Source of the DNA: Maridesulfovibrio ferrireducens
GTDB taxonomy: Bacteria; Desulfobacterota; Desulfovibrionia; Desulfovibrionales; Desulfovibrionaceae
DNA length: 64,000 bases
Assembly (NCBI RefSeq): GCF_016342405.1
Contig: NZ_JAEINN010000004.1
Location: 124,001 to 188,000 of the forward strand
Direction: 5' to 3'
This document shows positions 35,517 to 45,280 of the stretch, piece after piece (positions within the stretch are counted from its first letter, which is position 1; each line of letters opens with the position of its first letter). The position numbers and the translations under genes were made by a program. The notes under the pieces were generated by a model. It saw only the letters and a list, made by a program, of their open reading frames with translations. It made no database searches and was not told the DNA's origin.

Positions 35517-37664
35517 TTGGATAGTCTTTTTACTCCATCATCAATTGCCGTTGTAGGCGCTTCGGCTGTTTCCGGTAAAATCGGGAATACGATTCTTACG
35601 AATCTTCAAAATGCCGGATACAAGGGAGAGCTGTGTCCGGTGAACCCCCGCGGGGGAACAATATGCGGCCTGAAAGCTTTTAAGAGTGCTTCTGAAATAG
35701 GTCATCCTGTGGACTTAGCTGTTATAGCTGTTCCGCGAGACTCTGTACTCGGAGTTTTAAAGGACTTGATTGAAACAGGAGTTCGTTCGGTTGCAGTTAT
35801 TTCTGCCGGTTTCAGTGAAGTAGGCCGGGAAGGATGGCTGCTTGAAAAACAAATTACGGAATTGGCTGAAAAGAACGGAATTTCTCTGCTTGGCCCCAAT
35901 TGTCTGGGGCTTATTAATTCATCAGGAGGGGTAAACGCTTCCTTTGCCACCGGCAATCCTTTGCCCGGAACAACCGCATTTTTTTCGCAGTCCGGCGCAT
36001 TATGCGTAGCTATTCTTGATTGGGCGCTGGAGGCTGGAGTCGGGTTTTCCAAGTTTGTAAGTCTTGGCAACAAGGCTGTTATAAATGAAGTCTCAATTAT
36101 TGAATATCTGGGGAATGACCCGGAAACTAAAGTAATTCTGGGGTACGTGGAAAATATTGCTGACGGGCGTAACTTTATGGAGCAGGCCGTCAAGGTTTCT
36201 ATGAAGAAGCCTATTATTATGATGAAGGCCGGGATAACTGCCGCCGGAGCAAGAGCCGCTTCATCTCATACAGGAGCCATTGCCGGATCTGATCAGGCTT
36301 GCGACGCGGCGTTTCGTCAGTCCGGGATTATCAGAGTTGACAGGCTGGAAGAACTCTTCAATCTGGCTAAAGCCTTTTCCTGTCAGGAGCTGCCTTTCGG
36401 TCCTAATTTAGGAATAGTCACAAATGCCGGCGGTCCCGGTATACTTGCGGCTGACGCTTGTGGCGAATATGGTCTGCGTATGCCTTCTTTTTCATCCTCG
36501 ACCATCGCAGAATTGCAACCCATGCTGCCGGGTTATGCTTCAATTTATAACCCTGTCGATTTATTGCGGGGAGCTGATGCGGACCGTTATCGCAAGGCCA
36601 TAAAAGTTGTCGGTCATGATCCGGTTATTAACAGTGTTCTGGTAATTATTGCCCCGTCAGAGAATATGAATCTCAAAGAAGTTGCTGAAACAGTTGCAAC
36701 TTGTGCTTCTGAAATCTGCAAACCTGTTTTTTGCTGTCTTATGGGGCGCAAAAACAGTGAAGAAGCCAGAAGTGTTTTTGCTGCAGCCGGGGTTCCGGTT
36801 TATGATTTTCCGAAGCAGGCGGTCAGGGCTATGGACAGCATGTACCGATATGCCGTCTGGAAAGGGCGCGCCTCAAGAACCTTTGAAATTCCTGACCGGG
36901 ACTATGAAGCTGCACGCGAGGTTGTTGATTCTGCGTTAAGTTCCGGACGTTCAGAACTTGTGGAATTTCAGGCCCGGGATATTGTTACTGCATATGGTCT
37001 GCCCACTCCTGAATCTGATTTGGCCCGTTCCGGTGATGAGGCTGCTCTTTTGGCTGAAAGACTAGGTTTTCCTGTAGTTCTTAAGATTGCTTCACCGGAT
37101 ATTTCGCATAAGTCGGATGTAAACGGAGTTTGGCTGAATCTTAAAACTGCGGAAGAAGTCCGTAATGCTTTCTGGCAGATAACGGCACAGGCGCAGCGGC
37201 TAAAACCCAATGCGTATATTGCTGGGTGTCTGGTTCAACAGATGGCATCAAAAGACGCACGGGAAGTTATTATCGGCTTTCGCAGGGATGACCAGTTCGG
37301 ACCTTTATTGATGTTCGGACTTGGTGGCGTTTATGTTGAGATTTTAAAAGATATTTCGTTTCGTCTCGCACCTCTTTCGGTTGAAGATGCCGGAGATATG
37401 GTGCGCGAAATTCGTTCATATATGTTGTTGAAAGGAGTCAGAGGGAGCGAGCCTGCTGATTTCGATGCAATAACTGATGTTTTGATCAGAATGTCTTGTC
37501 TGGCTGATGATTTTCCTGAGATATATGAAGCTGAATTTAATCCTGTGCTTGTAAGCTCGGACGAAGCGCTGGTCGCGGACGCCCGCATGACTATCGTCGA
37601 GCTTCCGTCAGCCGGGGAAAAATCAGATTTGATCATAGATGAAGACCTTTCAAAGGAGGCATAA
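35517..37664 (+). CDS. ADP-forming acetyl/acyl-CoA synthetase (fused alpha and beta)
   Basis: The frame is open from 35418, but a TTG at 35517 has GGGAG five bases upstream and begins MDSLFTPSSIAVVGAS, as relatives do; this gives 715 residues. The order is CoA-binding domain with VVGASAVSGKIG, ligase domain with SQSGAL and the His in SSHTGAIAG that is phosphorylated, then an ATP-grasp domain (GFPVVLKIASPDISHKSDVNGVWL). Such enzymes turn acetyl-CoA, ADP and phosphate to acetate, CoA and ATP, conserving energy. The substrate is inferred. It overlaps in expression with the DRTGG gene, which starts at the next base. Confidence 0.9.
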   Translation: MDSLFTPSSIAVVGASAVSGKIGNTILTNLQNAGYKGELCPVNPRGGTICGLKAFKSASEIGHPVDLAVIAVPRDSVLGVLKDLIETGVRSVAVISAGFSEVGREGWLLEKQITELAEKNGISLLGPNCLGLINSSGGVNASFATGNPLPGTTAFFSQSGALCVAILDWALEAGVGFSKFVSLGNKAVINEVSIIEYLGNDPETKVILGYVENIADGRNFMEQAVKVSMKKPIIMMKAGITAAGARAASSHTGAIAGSDQACDAAFRQSGIIRVDRLEELFNLAKAFSCQELPFGPNLGIVTNAGGPGILAADACGEYGLRMPSFSSSTIAELQPMLPGYASIYNPVDLLRGADADRYRKAIKVVGHDPVINSVLVIIAPSENMNLKEVAETVATCASEICKPVFCCLMGRKNSEEARSVFAAAGVPVYDFPKQAVRAMDSMYRYAVWKGRASRTFEIPDRDYEAAREVVDSALSSGRSELVEFQARDIVTAYGLPTPESDLARSGDEAALLAERLGFPVVLKIASPDISHKSDVNGVWLNLKTAEEVRNAFWQITAQAQRLKPNAYIAGCLVQQMASKDAREVIIGFRRDDQFGPLLMFGLGGVYVEILKDISFRLAPLSVEDAGDMVREIRSYMLLKGVRGSEPADFDAITDVLIRMSCLADDFPEIYEAEFNPVLVSSDEALVADARMTIVELPSAGEKSDLIIDEDLSKEA

Positions 37665-38729
37665 ATGGTAGGTATTTATATAGGTTCTACGACCGGATAT
37701 TCGGGTAAGAATCTTTTGGCCATGTCTTTAGGATTGAAGTTTCGCAACAGCGGCTTCAATGTCGGCTATATGAAACCTGTGGGAGCTGTTCCGCATATGG
37801 ATGGAAACAGGCCGGGAGATGCCGATGCAGCTTTTATTCAGGAAGTGCTGGGCCTTGAGCAGGACCCCGGAAAAGTTACCCCTGTACTGGTCACCAGAGA
37901 TTTTACGATAAAAGCTTTTACCGAAGATCTTGGAGATTTGAAGCCGTCAATTGTAGAATCATATGAAGAGCTGAGTCAGGACAAAGATGTCATGATTATC
38001 GGCGGGTCAGGAAGTTTTTTAAGTTCTGGAAATTATTGCGGAGTCAGCGGTCCGGATGTGGCAAGTGCGCTCGGGGCCAAGACCATTCTTGTTGACCGGT
38101 ATTCAAAAGAACTGAAGTATGATTATGTGCTCCGTGTTCAGAAGGACCTCGGAGATGATTTCCTCGGAGTTGTCTTTAATGATGTGCCTGAACACTATAT
38201 GGATGAACTTAAATCTCTGCTCATTCCTTTTCTTGAAAAGAAAGGTGTTAAAGTTCTGGGCGTGATTCCTCGCGATCCTCTTATGGGAGCGATTAAAGTA
38301 AGCGACCTTGCGGAGCGTTTGTTCGGAAAAATTATTTCTGCCCATACTAAGGCGGACAGGGTTGTTGAAAATTTCCTGATCGGTACTATGCAGGTTGAAA
38401 ATTTTATTACTCACTTCAGGCGGCATAAAAATTCTGCAGTAATTGTCGGTGGAGACAGGGCAGACGTTCAACTTGTCGCACTGGAAGGAAATTGTCCTTG
38501 TCTTATTCTTACAGGGAATCTTTATCCTAATGATATTATATTGACCCGTTCTGAGGTGCTTGAGATTCCTGTTATTGTTGTTCGGGATGATACCTATTCT
38601 GTGGCAAAGAAAATGGAAGCAATTCAGGAAAGCTACAAACTCAGAGACATGATTAAGATTAATCATGGAGCCAGTTTGGTTAATTCAGAGCTTGATTATG
38701 ACTATATTTTTGAGAAATTGGAACTCTAA
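37665..38729 (+). CDS. BioD-like / DRTGG-domain protein (phosphotransacetylase N-terminal type)
   Basis: The 354-residue protein opens MVGIYIGSTTGYSGKNLLAM, a P-loop like that of dethiobiotin and cobyrinate synthases. A DRTGG-like domain fills the second half, with GGDRADVQLVAL and ILTGNLYPNDIIL. The same two-part layout forms the regulatory N-terminal half of long phosphotransacetylases. GGAGG precedes the ATG, which starts directly after the synthetase stop. It may sense or regulate acetyl-CoA metabolism together with the upstream synthetase. Confidence 0.83.
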   Translation: MVGIYIGSTTGYSGKNLLAMSLGLKFRNSGFNVGYMKPVGAVPHMDGNRPGDADAAFIQEVLGLEQDPGKVTPVLVTRDFTIKAFTEDLGDLKPSIVESYEELSQDKDVMIIGGSGSFLSSGNYCGVSGPDVASALGAKTILVDRYSKELKYDYVLRVQKDLGDDFLGVVFNDVPEHYMDELKSLLIPFLEKKGVKVLGVIPRDPLMGAIKVSDLAERLFGKIISAHTKADRVVENFLIGTMQVENFITHFRRHKNSAVIVGGDRADVQLVALEGNCPCLILTGNLYPNDIILTRSEVLEIPVIVVRDDTYSVAKKMEAIQESYKLRDMIKINHGASLVNSELDYDYIFEKLEL

Positions 38730-39120
38730 TAGTATACCGTTAGAGTCTGAATAAAAATATATCTTTTACTTTTATGATTATTGTTTTGAGTTACTTTTTG
38801 TAAGGTAAATAGCACTAACATATTGTTTTTTATGTGTTTACATGTGGGGCGACTGCGGTTTACAGCCGTAGTTGTCCTGTTTTTTTTGAAGGATTAGAGA
38901 GACAATCCTCATGGTTACTATTGTCCTGTTTTATAAAATATGCGATTTAACCACCAGTTATAAGTTCAGTAGGGTCTTTGGGCTTATGTGGTGAGGTTAG
39001 TTTCGACCAATAGATGTGACTAGATTTGGTTAGAAAACAGGGTGCGAGGCACCCGAAAAACCGAGCGTGATTTGGCAGTGTTGGCGGACACACCAAATTT
39101 TCGGAATGAGGAGGCATAAG
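38730..39120 (+). other. Leader region of the tmc operon
   Basis: This 391-base gap has no gene. It contains a small hairpin GGGTGC / GCACCC at 39040-39054, a hairpin near 38857-38875 (CTGCGG / CCGTAG), and two copies of TTGTCCTGTTTT near 38873 and 38922. GAGGAGG lies just before tmcD. The promoter cannot be fixed with confidence. Confidence 0.5.
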
Positions 39121-40374
39121 ATGCCTAATGCGTCCACGTGGGATTGGAATCCCGGTAGGCGAGAGGTCCAAGACGTTAGTTCTTGGTCCAGTAAATTTGA
39201 GAGAGTGGAAGAATTCTATGCCAGTTCCGACGGTGAAAAGGTCGGAGCAGTCGTAAAGACAGGCGAAGGAGAATTTACTGCTTGCGTTAACGGTCAAGCC
39301 TGGGAAGATAGATACGAAAGGGTTTTTTACCTTAAATTTTCTCCAGACGGTAGATTGACTGGTATTACTCAGCAGGATGGTGAATGGACTTTAGCTGTTG
39401 ACGGCGTGAGTTGGCCTGAAACGTACGGCTATATCTGGAGAACTATGTTTGGTTCCAACGGTTCCATCAACTGTGCTGTTCAGCAGGACGGGGAATATGG
39501 AATGGGAACTGATGGTGTTCTCTGGGAAAATTTATTTGCTAATGGTAACAATTTTACAATTAGTGGCGACGGCACGAAGACTGCCGCTGTCGTTCAGGTG
39601 ACACCTATTTCTCAGGCTGATATTGAGACCTTCGATAAGGGTATCTATACAGTTGCTGTGAACGGTGAAGCTTGGGACAGTGTCTTCATGAACTGCTATT
39701 CTCCTGTGTTTGACGCAAAAAGTGAAAGAGTCGCCTGTGAAGTCAGAAGGACTCTTTACGATTACACTATCGCTGTTGACGGAAAAATCTGGCAACGTGA
39801 ATTCCAGTGTGTATGGGACCCTTGCTTCAACCCTGTAACTGGTGCAATCGCAGCTCCTGTCCGTCTTGGCGGAAAATGGGGAATGGCTCAGGATGGAGAA
39901 GTTATCTGGCCGACTGAGTTTGCTCAGTGTTGGCATCAGCAGTTCAGCGCTGACGGCAATAAGCTTTGGGCTATCGTTGCTACCAGCTTAGGTAAGTTTA
40001 CTGTTGCCAAGGATGGAACTCCTTGGAATATGACTGTGCCTGTTGTTCTTGATCTGGCTGTAAGTCCTGATGGAAATCGCGCAGCAGCTCTCGGAAAGAC
40101 TGACTATGTTTACACAGTAATGTGTGACGACAAGGCTTGGAACGACTCTTATGATATGGCTTGGAAGCCTGTTTTCAGTCCTGACAGTACTAAAGTTGCT
40201 GCCAAGGTTGAAAAGAAGGGCCGCTTTACAGTCGTTCTTGATGGTAAGCCTTATGGGCAGGATTTTGAACAATGCTGGGAGCCTGTTTTCAGTCCTTGTT
40301 CCACCAAGGTTCTTATCCGCGCAGTTGATGGCGGAAAGTTTGTCCGCATTGTAGCTGATGTGAGCGATTTTTAA
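39121..40374 (+). CDS. tmcD: TmcD, beta-propeller-like subunit of the Tmc complex
   Basis: The 417-residue protein has no signal peptide or membrane segment, so it is cytoplasmic. A repeat of about 45 residues with a VDG(V/K)xW element recurs through the protein (VNGQAWEDRYERVFYLKFSPDGR, VDGVSWPETYGYIW, VNGEAWDSVFMNCYSPVFDAKSE, DDKAWNDSYDMAWKPVFSPDS), which suggests a WD40/beta-propeller fold. Its position at the head of a Tmc operon supports TmcD, a subunit of unclear role in D. vulgaris. Confidence 0.86.
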   Translation: MPNASTWDWNPGRREVQDVSSWSSKFERVEEFYASSDGEKVGAVVKTGEGEFTACVNGQAWEDRYERVFYLKFSPDGRLTGITQQDGEWTLAVDGVSWPETYGYIWRTMFGSNGSINCAVQQDGEYGMGTDGVLWENLFANGNNFTISGDGTKTAAVVQVTPISQADIETFDKGIYTVAVNGEAWDSVFMNCYSPVFDAKSERVACEVRRTLYDYTIAVDGKIWQREFQCVWDPCFNPVTGAIAAPVRLGGKWGMAQDGEVIWPTEFAQCWHQQFSADGNKLWAIVATSLGKFTVAKDGTPWNMTVPVVLDLAVSPDGNRAAALGKTDYVYTVMCDDKAWNDSYDMAWKPVFSPDSTKVAAKVEKKGRFTVVLDGKPYGQDFEQCWEPVFSPCSTKVLIRAVDGGKFVRIVADVSDF

Positions 40375-40392
40375 CAGCCGGAGGCAATACGC

Positions 40393-41052
40393 ATGAACAC
40401 TCTTTATGCATTCGTTGTAGGCCCTCTGGCGTGGATCGCCTGGGGCGTGTTTATTTTTGGTTCCTTATACAAGATGGTTTCAATGTACCAGCTTGCTAAA
40501 AAAAAGGACGCTTCGTCCTTGCATTACATGAGCTTTAAGTATGGAATGCGTTCAATTCTGCACTGGCTCAATCCTGTAGGAACCCTCGGTTGGCAGAGCA
40601 GTCCTTATACTGCGATGGTAACTTTTGTTTTTCACATCTGTCTTGTTATTGTTCCTTTGTTCCTTCTGGGACACGTGGTTCTCTGGGATCAGTTTTTCGG
40701 CATCACCTGGCCGACTCTCCCGGACACTGTTGCCGACATCATGTCCATCGTATTCGTAGCTTGCTGCATTTATTTTGGACTGCGCCGCTTTTTGCAGCCT
40801 GATGTTCGTTTTCTTACCACCGGTAAAGATTGGGTAGCTCTGGCTATTCCTTCTTTAACTTTCCTTTTCGGTGTTCTGGCATACCACCAGATCGGAAACG
40901 ATAAGGTAATGCTTGTACTGCATATCCTCTGTGGAGAAATCATGCTTATCAGCATTCCTTTCTCCCGTCTCAGCCATATGTTGTTCGGCTTTTTCACTAG
41001 AGCCTACATGGGGTCTGAGTTCGGTGGCGTTCGCCGTACAAAGGATTGGTAA
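40393..41052 (+). CDS. tmcC: TmcC, membrane subunit of the Tmc complex
   Basis: This 219-residue protein has about five membrane segments (GPLAWIAWGVFIFGSLY, TAMVTFVFHICLVIVPLFLLGHVVL, VALAIPSLTFLFGVLAYH) and conserved His residues in them (FHICL, LGHVV, YHQIG, LHILCGE, LSHML) that could hold b hemes, as in the NarI-like family. It carries electrons across the membrane between periplasmic TmcA and cytoplasmic TmcB. Confidence 0.9.
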   Translation: MNTLYAFVVGPLAWIAWGVFIFGSLYKMVSMYQLAKKKDASSLHYMSFKYGMRSILHWLNPVGTLGWQSSPYTAMVTFVFHICLVIVPLFLLGHVVLWDQFFGITWPTLPDTVADIMSIVFVACCIYFGLRRFLQPDVRFLTTGKDWVALAIPSLTFLFGVLAYHQIGNDKVMLVLHILCGEIMLISIPFSRLSHMLFGFFTRAYMGSEFGGVRRTKDW

Positions 41053-41077
41053 CCACATCCCCACAAGGAGTATTCAA

Positions 41078-42394
41078 ATGACTTTTGACAGGAAAATTGC
41101 GGATGCCGGGCTCGAACGGGGTGTGTCCCGTCTGACTCCTCAACGCATCGAAGAAACTCTTAGGCAGGTTCTCGAAGGAGAAACCGGCGCCAAGCTAAAG
41201 GTGTATGCAGAAACCTGCATGCGTTGCGGTTTGTGCTCTGAAGCCTGCCATTATTATATGTCCCATGACAAAGATCCTTCCTACTCTCCAGCAGGTAAGG
41301 TTCACATGACTTTGGGCGAAATATTACGTAAAGATTGTAAGGTCTCTCCTGAGTTTGTTTATCAGATGGCTCAGATTGCCTATACAGAGTGTAATCTCTG
41401 TCGTCGTTGTGTCCATTACTGTCCAATAGGAATTGATACTGGTTACATCATGAGCACTGTGCGTCGTATGTGTCACAAGCTCGGTGTAACTCCTCAGTAC
41501 CTTCAGGATACTGCAAACAGTCATTCCGCCACTATGAACCAGATGTGGCTGAAAGATGATGAGTGGATGGATACCCTGCAATGGCAGGAAGATGAAGCCA
41601 GAGACGAAATGCCGGATCTTCGCATTCCTCTTGATAAGGAAGGCGCGGAAATCTATTATTCAGTTATCGCTCCTGAACCTAAGTTCCGTACTCAGTTAAT
41701 CTATCAGGCTGCATATATTATGAATGAAGCCGGAGTTGATTTCACCATGCCTACCGAACCAGGCTGGGATAACTCCGATATGTGTATGTACTCCGGTGAC
41801 TTTGAAATGATGGGACGATTGAAGAAACGTCATTTCGAATCAGCTCTTGATCTCAAGGTTAAAAAGATTGTTATGGGTGAGTGCGGTCACGCATTCCGCT
41901 CAGTTTATGATCAGGGTAACCGTTGGGACGGATGGGAAATGTATCCCATTGAAGTAATCCATTCCGTGGAATTCTTCTGGGAACTAATCAGTTCCGGTAA
42001 AATTAAAATTCGTGAAAAGTTTAAAGAGCCTATCACCATACACGATCCTTGCAATATTATTCGCGGACGTGGTTTGATGGAACAGTCTCGTAATCTTGCT
42101 CATGCACTTTGTGAAAACGTAGTGGAAATGCACCCTAACCTTGAGCATAACTATTGTTGTACTGCAGGTGGTGGTGTTATCAACTGTGGTCCTCCATTTA
42201 AAAATGTCAGAATGAAAGGTAACAGAGTTAAGGCTGAGCAGTTAAAAGCTACCGGCGTAAAGACTATCCTTGCACCTTGTCATAACTGTCACGGTGGGCT
42301 TGAAGATATAGTCCATTACTATGAACTTGGCATGGACATTAAATTCTTCGGCGATCTTATCTATGAACTCATGGAAAAGCCTGAAGTGGAATAG
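41078..42394 (+). CDS. tmcB: TmcB, HdrD/DsrK-like iron-sulfur subunit
   Basis: The protein has 438 residues from an ATG behind AAGGAG. Two 4Fe-4S motifs lie at Cys 47-57 ([11 protein letters not shown]) and Cys 105-115 ([11 protein letters not shown]). The second half has the CCG-type cysteine-rich regions of heterodisulfide reductases: [20 protein letters not shown] and [10 protein letters not shown]. Its partners in related complexes are DsrK and HmcF, which face the cytoplasm. In Tmc it would pass electrons to a cytoplasmic acceptor of sulfate reduction. Confidence 0.93.
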   Translation: MTFDRKIADAGLERGVSRLTPQRIEETLRQVLEGETGAKLKVYAETCMRCGLCSEACHYYMSHDKDPSYSPAGKVHMTLGEILRKDCKVSPEFVYQMAQIAYTECNLCRRCVHYCPIGIDTGYIMSTVRRMCHKLGVTPQYLQDTANSHSATMNQMWLKDDEWMDTLQWQEDEARDEMPDLRIPLDKEGAEIYYSVIAPEPKFRTQLIYQAAYIMNEAGVDFTMPTEPGWDNSDMCMYSGDFEMMGRLKKRHFESALDLKVKKIVMGECGHAFRSVYDQGNRWDGWEMYPIEVIHSVEFFWELISSGKIKIREKFKEPITIHDPCNIIRGRGLMEQSRNLAHALCENVVEMHPNLEHNYCCTAGGGVINCGPPFKNVRMKGNRVKAEQLKATGVKTILAPCHNCHGGLEDIVHYYELGMDIKFFGDLIYELMEKPEVE

Positions 42395-42407
42395 GAGGAA
42401 GATTACA

Positions 42408-42812
42408 ATGTTAAAAAGAGTATTAACTATCGCGGCAGTTGTCGCCTGTGTCTTTCTCTATATGGTTCCCGCATTCTGTCAGGATGATATAACATTCCTG
42501 CTGGATCCGGCTTTTGTTCATCCCGAAAGACCTGCTGCTGTGTTCGCTCATGATGGGCACAACGAAAAGGCCGGTATCGAAGATTGCGCAACTTGTCATC
42601 ATGTATGGGCAGACGGAAAGATTGTTGAAGACGAAAGTTCCGAAGACCAGAAATGTTCATCCTGCCATCAGGTTAAACCTGAAGCGGGAAAAACAGGACT
42701 TCGTAATGGTTATCACAAACTTTGCTCAAACTGTCATATTGAGAAAGATAAAGGACCTGTAACTTGCGCCGGATGTCATCCAGACGGCGGAGCTGCTCCT
42801 GCCGGACATTAG
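42408..42812 (+). CDS. tmcA: TmcA, acidic type II tetraheme cytochrome c3
   Basis: The 134-residue protein has a signal peptide ending near residue 24 and four CxxCH motifs: 60-64, 83-87, 106-110 and 120-124. Extra histidines (48, 51, 65, 103) can provide the second axial ligands. The mature part is periplasmic and receives electrons from hydrogenases through type I cytochrome c3 in D. vulgaris. It closes the operon and is followed by a terminator. Confidence 0.95.
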   Translation: MLKRVLTIAAVVACVFLYMVPAFCQDDITFLLDPAFVHPERPAAVFAHDGHNEKAGIEDCATCHHVWADGKIVEDESSEDQKCSSCHQVKPEAGKTGLRNGYHKLCSNCHIEKDKGPVTCAGCHPDGGAAPAGH

Positions 42813-42838
42813 TCCAGAGTCAGCTTAATTGTTAATTA

Positions 42839-42876
42839 AAAAAGCCGCCCCTCCATATGGAAGGGCGGCTTTTATT
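42839..42876 (+). terminator. Rho-independent terminator of the tmc operon
   Basis: AAAAAGCCGCCC / GGGCGGCTTTT has a strong GC stem and a T run. Confidence 0.92.
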
Positions 42877-42976
42877 TTTTTTGAGGCAGCTCCGGTTGAA
42901 TAAAATGTAGATAGTGACTTATTGAGAATGCCATCAAAGACTTTAAAGTTGATGATCATTGGAGTATAGGCCTTAC

Positions 42977-44629
42977 ATGAAGAAATTGTTTTTAATCAAT
43001 TGTCGCAAGCCGATGATCGACGCGTTTAAAGCCGCGGGGCATGACGTTCGTTATATTTTTACTGCTGAACGTGATGTAGATGTTTCCTGTGAGCTGGAGA
43101 AGATCAAGTTTCATCCTGATATTCTTTTGCAGCAGGAGTCACTTGGCAGCAGAGTTTTTTTACACGGTTTAGCTTCAGTTAACTGCGTACGCTTGTTCTG
43201 GTCAGTTGATACTCATATGAATATGCACTGGCATGGTTTGTATGGATCAATGTTCGATGGCGTGCTGACCACTCAGAAGAAATATGTTTCACAGCTTGAG
43301 AAAGTCTGCACCTCGAAAATCTGTTGGGTTCCGTGGATGGGGGGGCGCCTTGGGCCGGAGACGGGTACTGAGACTGGGCTTATTCCTTATACTAAGCGTG
43401 AGCACGAGCTTACTTTTGTAGGGCGGGTGTCACCGCAACGGCCTTCGCGGAAGTGGTTTGTTGATTTTTTGAAGACCAATTACAATTTGAATATGGTAGA
43501 TGGTTTGAATTATTCCCAGATGATGTCTCTTTATAAACAGACTCGGATTGTTCCGAATGAGGCTCTTTTCGGAGAAGTTAACTTTAGGTTGTTTGAGGGC
43601 TGTTCCTGCGGGTGCGCTGTCGTTACACCGTTTGTGGGTGATGAGTTGGAAGAGCTTTTTGAGGACGGTAAAGAAATTGCGGTTTATAATGATGTTTTAG
43701 AACTGAAAGATATACTTGACCGTTTGAAGGATAATCCTAAGTTGGTAGCTTCAATGGGGCTGGCTGCGTATGAACGTGTTTTGCGAGATCATATGCCGGC
43801 AAACAGAGTTGCGAAGATTTTAGATTTTGCTCAGGAAATTCTTCCTCGAAGTATTCATGAATCGGAAGCCTATTTTTATTATTATCAGGCGCTGGCAGTT
43901 CTTGGAGAAACCGGAGGAGGAACTGTTTCATGGGATAATGTAATCGAAGGTTTAAAGAGATCCTTTTCCGGAATACAGAGAGATGCAGCCTTGCTTCGTA
44001 TTTTTGCGAAAGGGCGGATGGTGAAAGAGTTTATGGATACCGCTAAGTTATATTTAAACAGTGAAACGGGGCACGACGACTGTTATTTCAACATGTCTGC
44101 TTCCGTAGGTAGTAATAAAATTGGAAACTGGGATCTGGCTAAATATTTTTGGTATCGTTATTGTGCAAAGGTCAGGCCTGGTAAAGAAGAGAAGCCATTA
44201 GGCATAGTTCATTTGCTTATGCTTTGGGGGCAGGAATTATCTCGAGTCGGAACAGATATAAGATCCGGTGTGCTTTTTAACGAAGATAAAGATTTGCCGG
44301 CCTGTGCAGCTGATTGTTATCTTGTAGCGTTACATCTTGATCCTGAGAATCTTGAAGTCTATAGAAGTCTTGAATCATTACTTTCCGGAATCGCCGGGGC
44401 AGAGTCTATGCGACTGGGATTTTTGTCTCATTTGTCCCTGCACCATCCTGATGACTGGAGAATCAGCGCAGAACTGGGAATAGTTAATTTGAAGGTTTTT
44501 AGGTTAAATGAGGGGCTTGCTGAATTGAAAAATTCGAAAAAGAAAGCGATGGTTGCAGGGTGCGAACGATTTTGGTCCCGTAAAATTGAAAAAGAAGTTA
44601 ATATAAATTTTGAAATAGTTGGTTCTTGA
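42977..44629 (+). CDS. CgeB-like glycosyltransferase with a C-terminal TPR-like region
   Basis: The product has about 550 residues from the ATG at 42977. The N-terminal half matches the CgeB/DUF3880 type of glycosyltransferase (FHPDILLQQES, LFWSVDTHMNMHWHGLY, ELTFVGRVSPQRPSRKW, VNFRLFEGCSCGCAVVTPFV). The second half is made of helical pairs like TPRs (ACAADCYLVALHLDPENLEVYRSLES). Such proteins in Desulfovibrio often sit near flagellar or surface glycan genes. The acceptor is unknown. GGAG precedes the ATG at a longer than usual spacing. Confidence 0.72.
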   Translation: MKKLFLINCRKPMIDAFKAAGHDVRYIFTAERDVDVSCELEKIKFHPDILLQQESLGSRVFLHGLASVNCVRLFWSVDTHMNMHWHGLYGSMFDGVLTTQKKYVSQLEKVCTSKICWVPWMGGRLGPETGTETGLIPYTKREHELTFVGRVSPQRPSRKWFVDFLKTNYNLNMVDGLNYSQMMSLYKQTRIVPNEALFGEVNFRLFEGCSCGCAVVTPFVGDELEELFEDGKEIAVYNDVLELKDILDRLKDNPKLVASMGLAAYERVLRDHMPANRVAKILDFAQEILPRSIHESEAYFYYYQALAVLGETGGGTVSWDNVIEGLKRSFSGIQRDAALLRIFAKGRMVKEFMDTAKLYLNSETGHDDCYFNMSASVGSNKIGNWDLAKYFWYRYCAKVRPGKEEKPLGIVHLLMLWGQELSRVGTDIRSGVLFNEDKDLPACAADCYLVALHLDPENLEVYRSLESLLSGIAGAESMRLGFLSHLSLHHPDDWRISAELGIVNLKVFRLNEGLAELKNSKKKAMVAGCERFWSRKIEKEVNINFEIVGS

Positions 44630-44703
44630 AATATATGGTAAATTCAGTCTTAAGTTTAACAGTGATGATTTAATATTTAACTTGTTGCAAATGGTAGATA
44701 ATT

Positions 44704-45060
44704 ATGATGTCGAGTGAAGTTTTTAATGAGGTTGCGTTTTTTAATCATCTTGGTGGTGATAGAGATTTGGGCGCTGAAATACTTGAAGTTTATTTGATTG
44801 ATGCTCCAGACCGACTCAGTTCTCTTTCAAAGGCCGTTGAGAATAACGAACAAAATCTTGTGATTAAATATTCTCATGCTCTTAAAGGAATATCTGCAAC
44901 AATACGTGCTGAAAAAATTGCCCGCATTTCTGAGATAATTGAATTGGCAGCAAGACAAGGCGACTTTGAGAAAGTGAGAGATTGCTTTCCGGATATTGTA
45001 AATGAGTTGGAAAAAACTTTAAAATTGCTGAAAGAATATTTGAGCGTACACAAAAACTGA
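44704..45060 (+). CDS. Hpt-domain phosphotransfer protein (intact copy)
   Basis: The 118-residue protein consists of one Hpt domain. The phosphorylated His is residue 58 in SHALKGISATI. Such proteins move phosphate from a hybrid kinase receiver to another receiver. It lies upstream of an MCP-CheW pair and a hybrid kinase (51439) with a receiver domain lies 6.4 kb downstream, which could be the partner. A second copy is broken at 48109. Confidence 0.87.
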   Translation: MMSSEVFNEVAFFNHLGGDRDLGAEILEVYLIDAPDRLSSLSKAVENNEQNLVIKYSHALKGISATIRAEKIARISEIIELAARQGDFEKVRDCFPDIVNELEKTLKLLKEYLSVHKN

Positions 45061-45092
45061 TTTTTGAAAATTTTGTGAATTTAGATTTTGTA

Positions 45093-45125
45093 AAAACCTT
45101 CCGATTGTTTCGGAAGGTTTTTTTA
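45093..45125 (+). terminator. Rho-independent terminator
   Basis: AAACCTTCCGA / TCGGAAGGTTT with T run; it ends the Hpt gene and recurs in changed form at 48250-48282. Confidence 0.85.
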
Positions 45126-45280
45126 CGATATGGTTTAGGGAAATTAAAAATTTGAATAATTAAGTTTGATAAGCAAACTATTAAATTGTTTCAGATAAAT
45201 AGCAGGTATGGTAAAGAATAAAAACGCGACGTAGTTATTTTATCTATTATTTTAGCGCTGAGATGGCGCAGGGGTCAGGT

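Noticed and set aside
39060-39110. Sigma-54 promoter for the tmc operon
   Set aside because: TTGGCAG and TTGGCG are present, but the GG-to-GC distance is eight bases, not ten.
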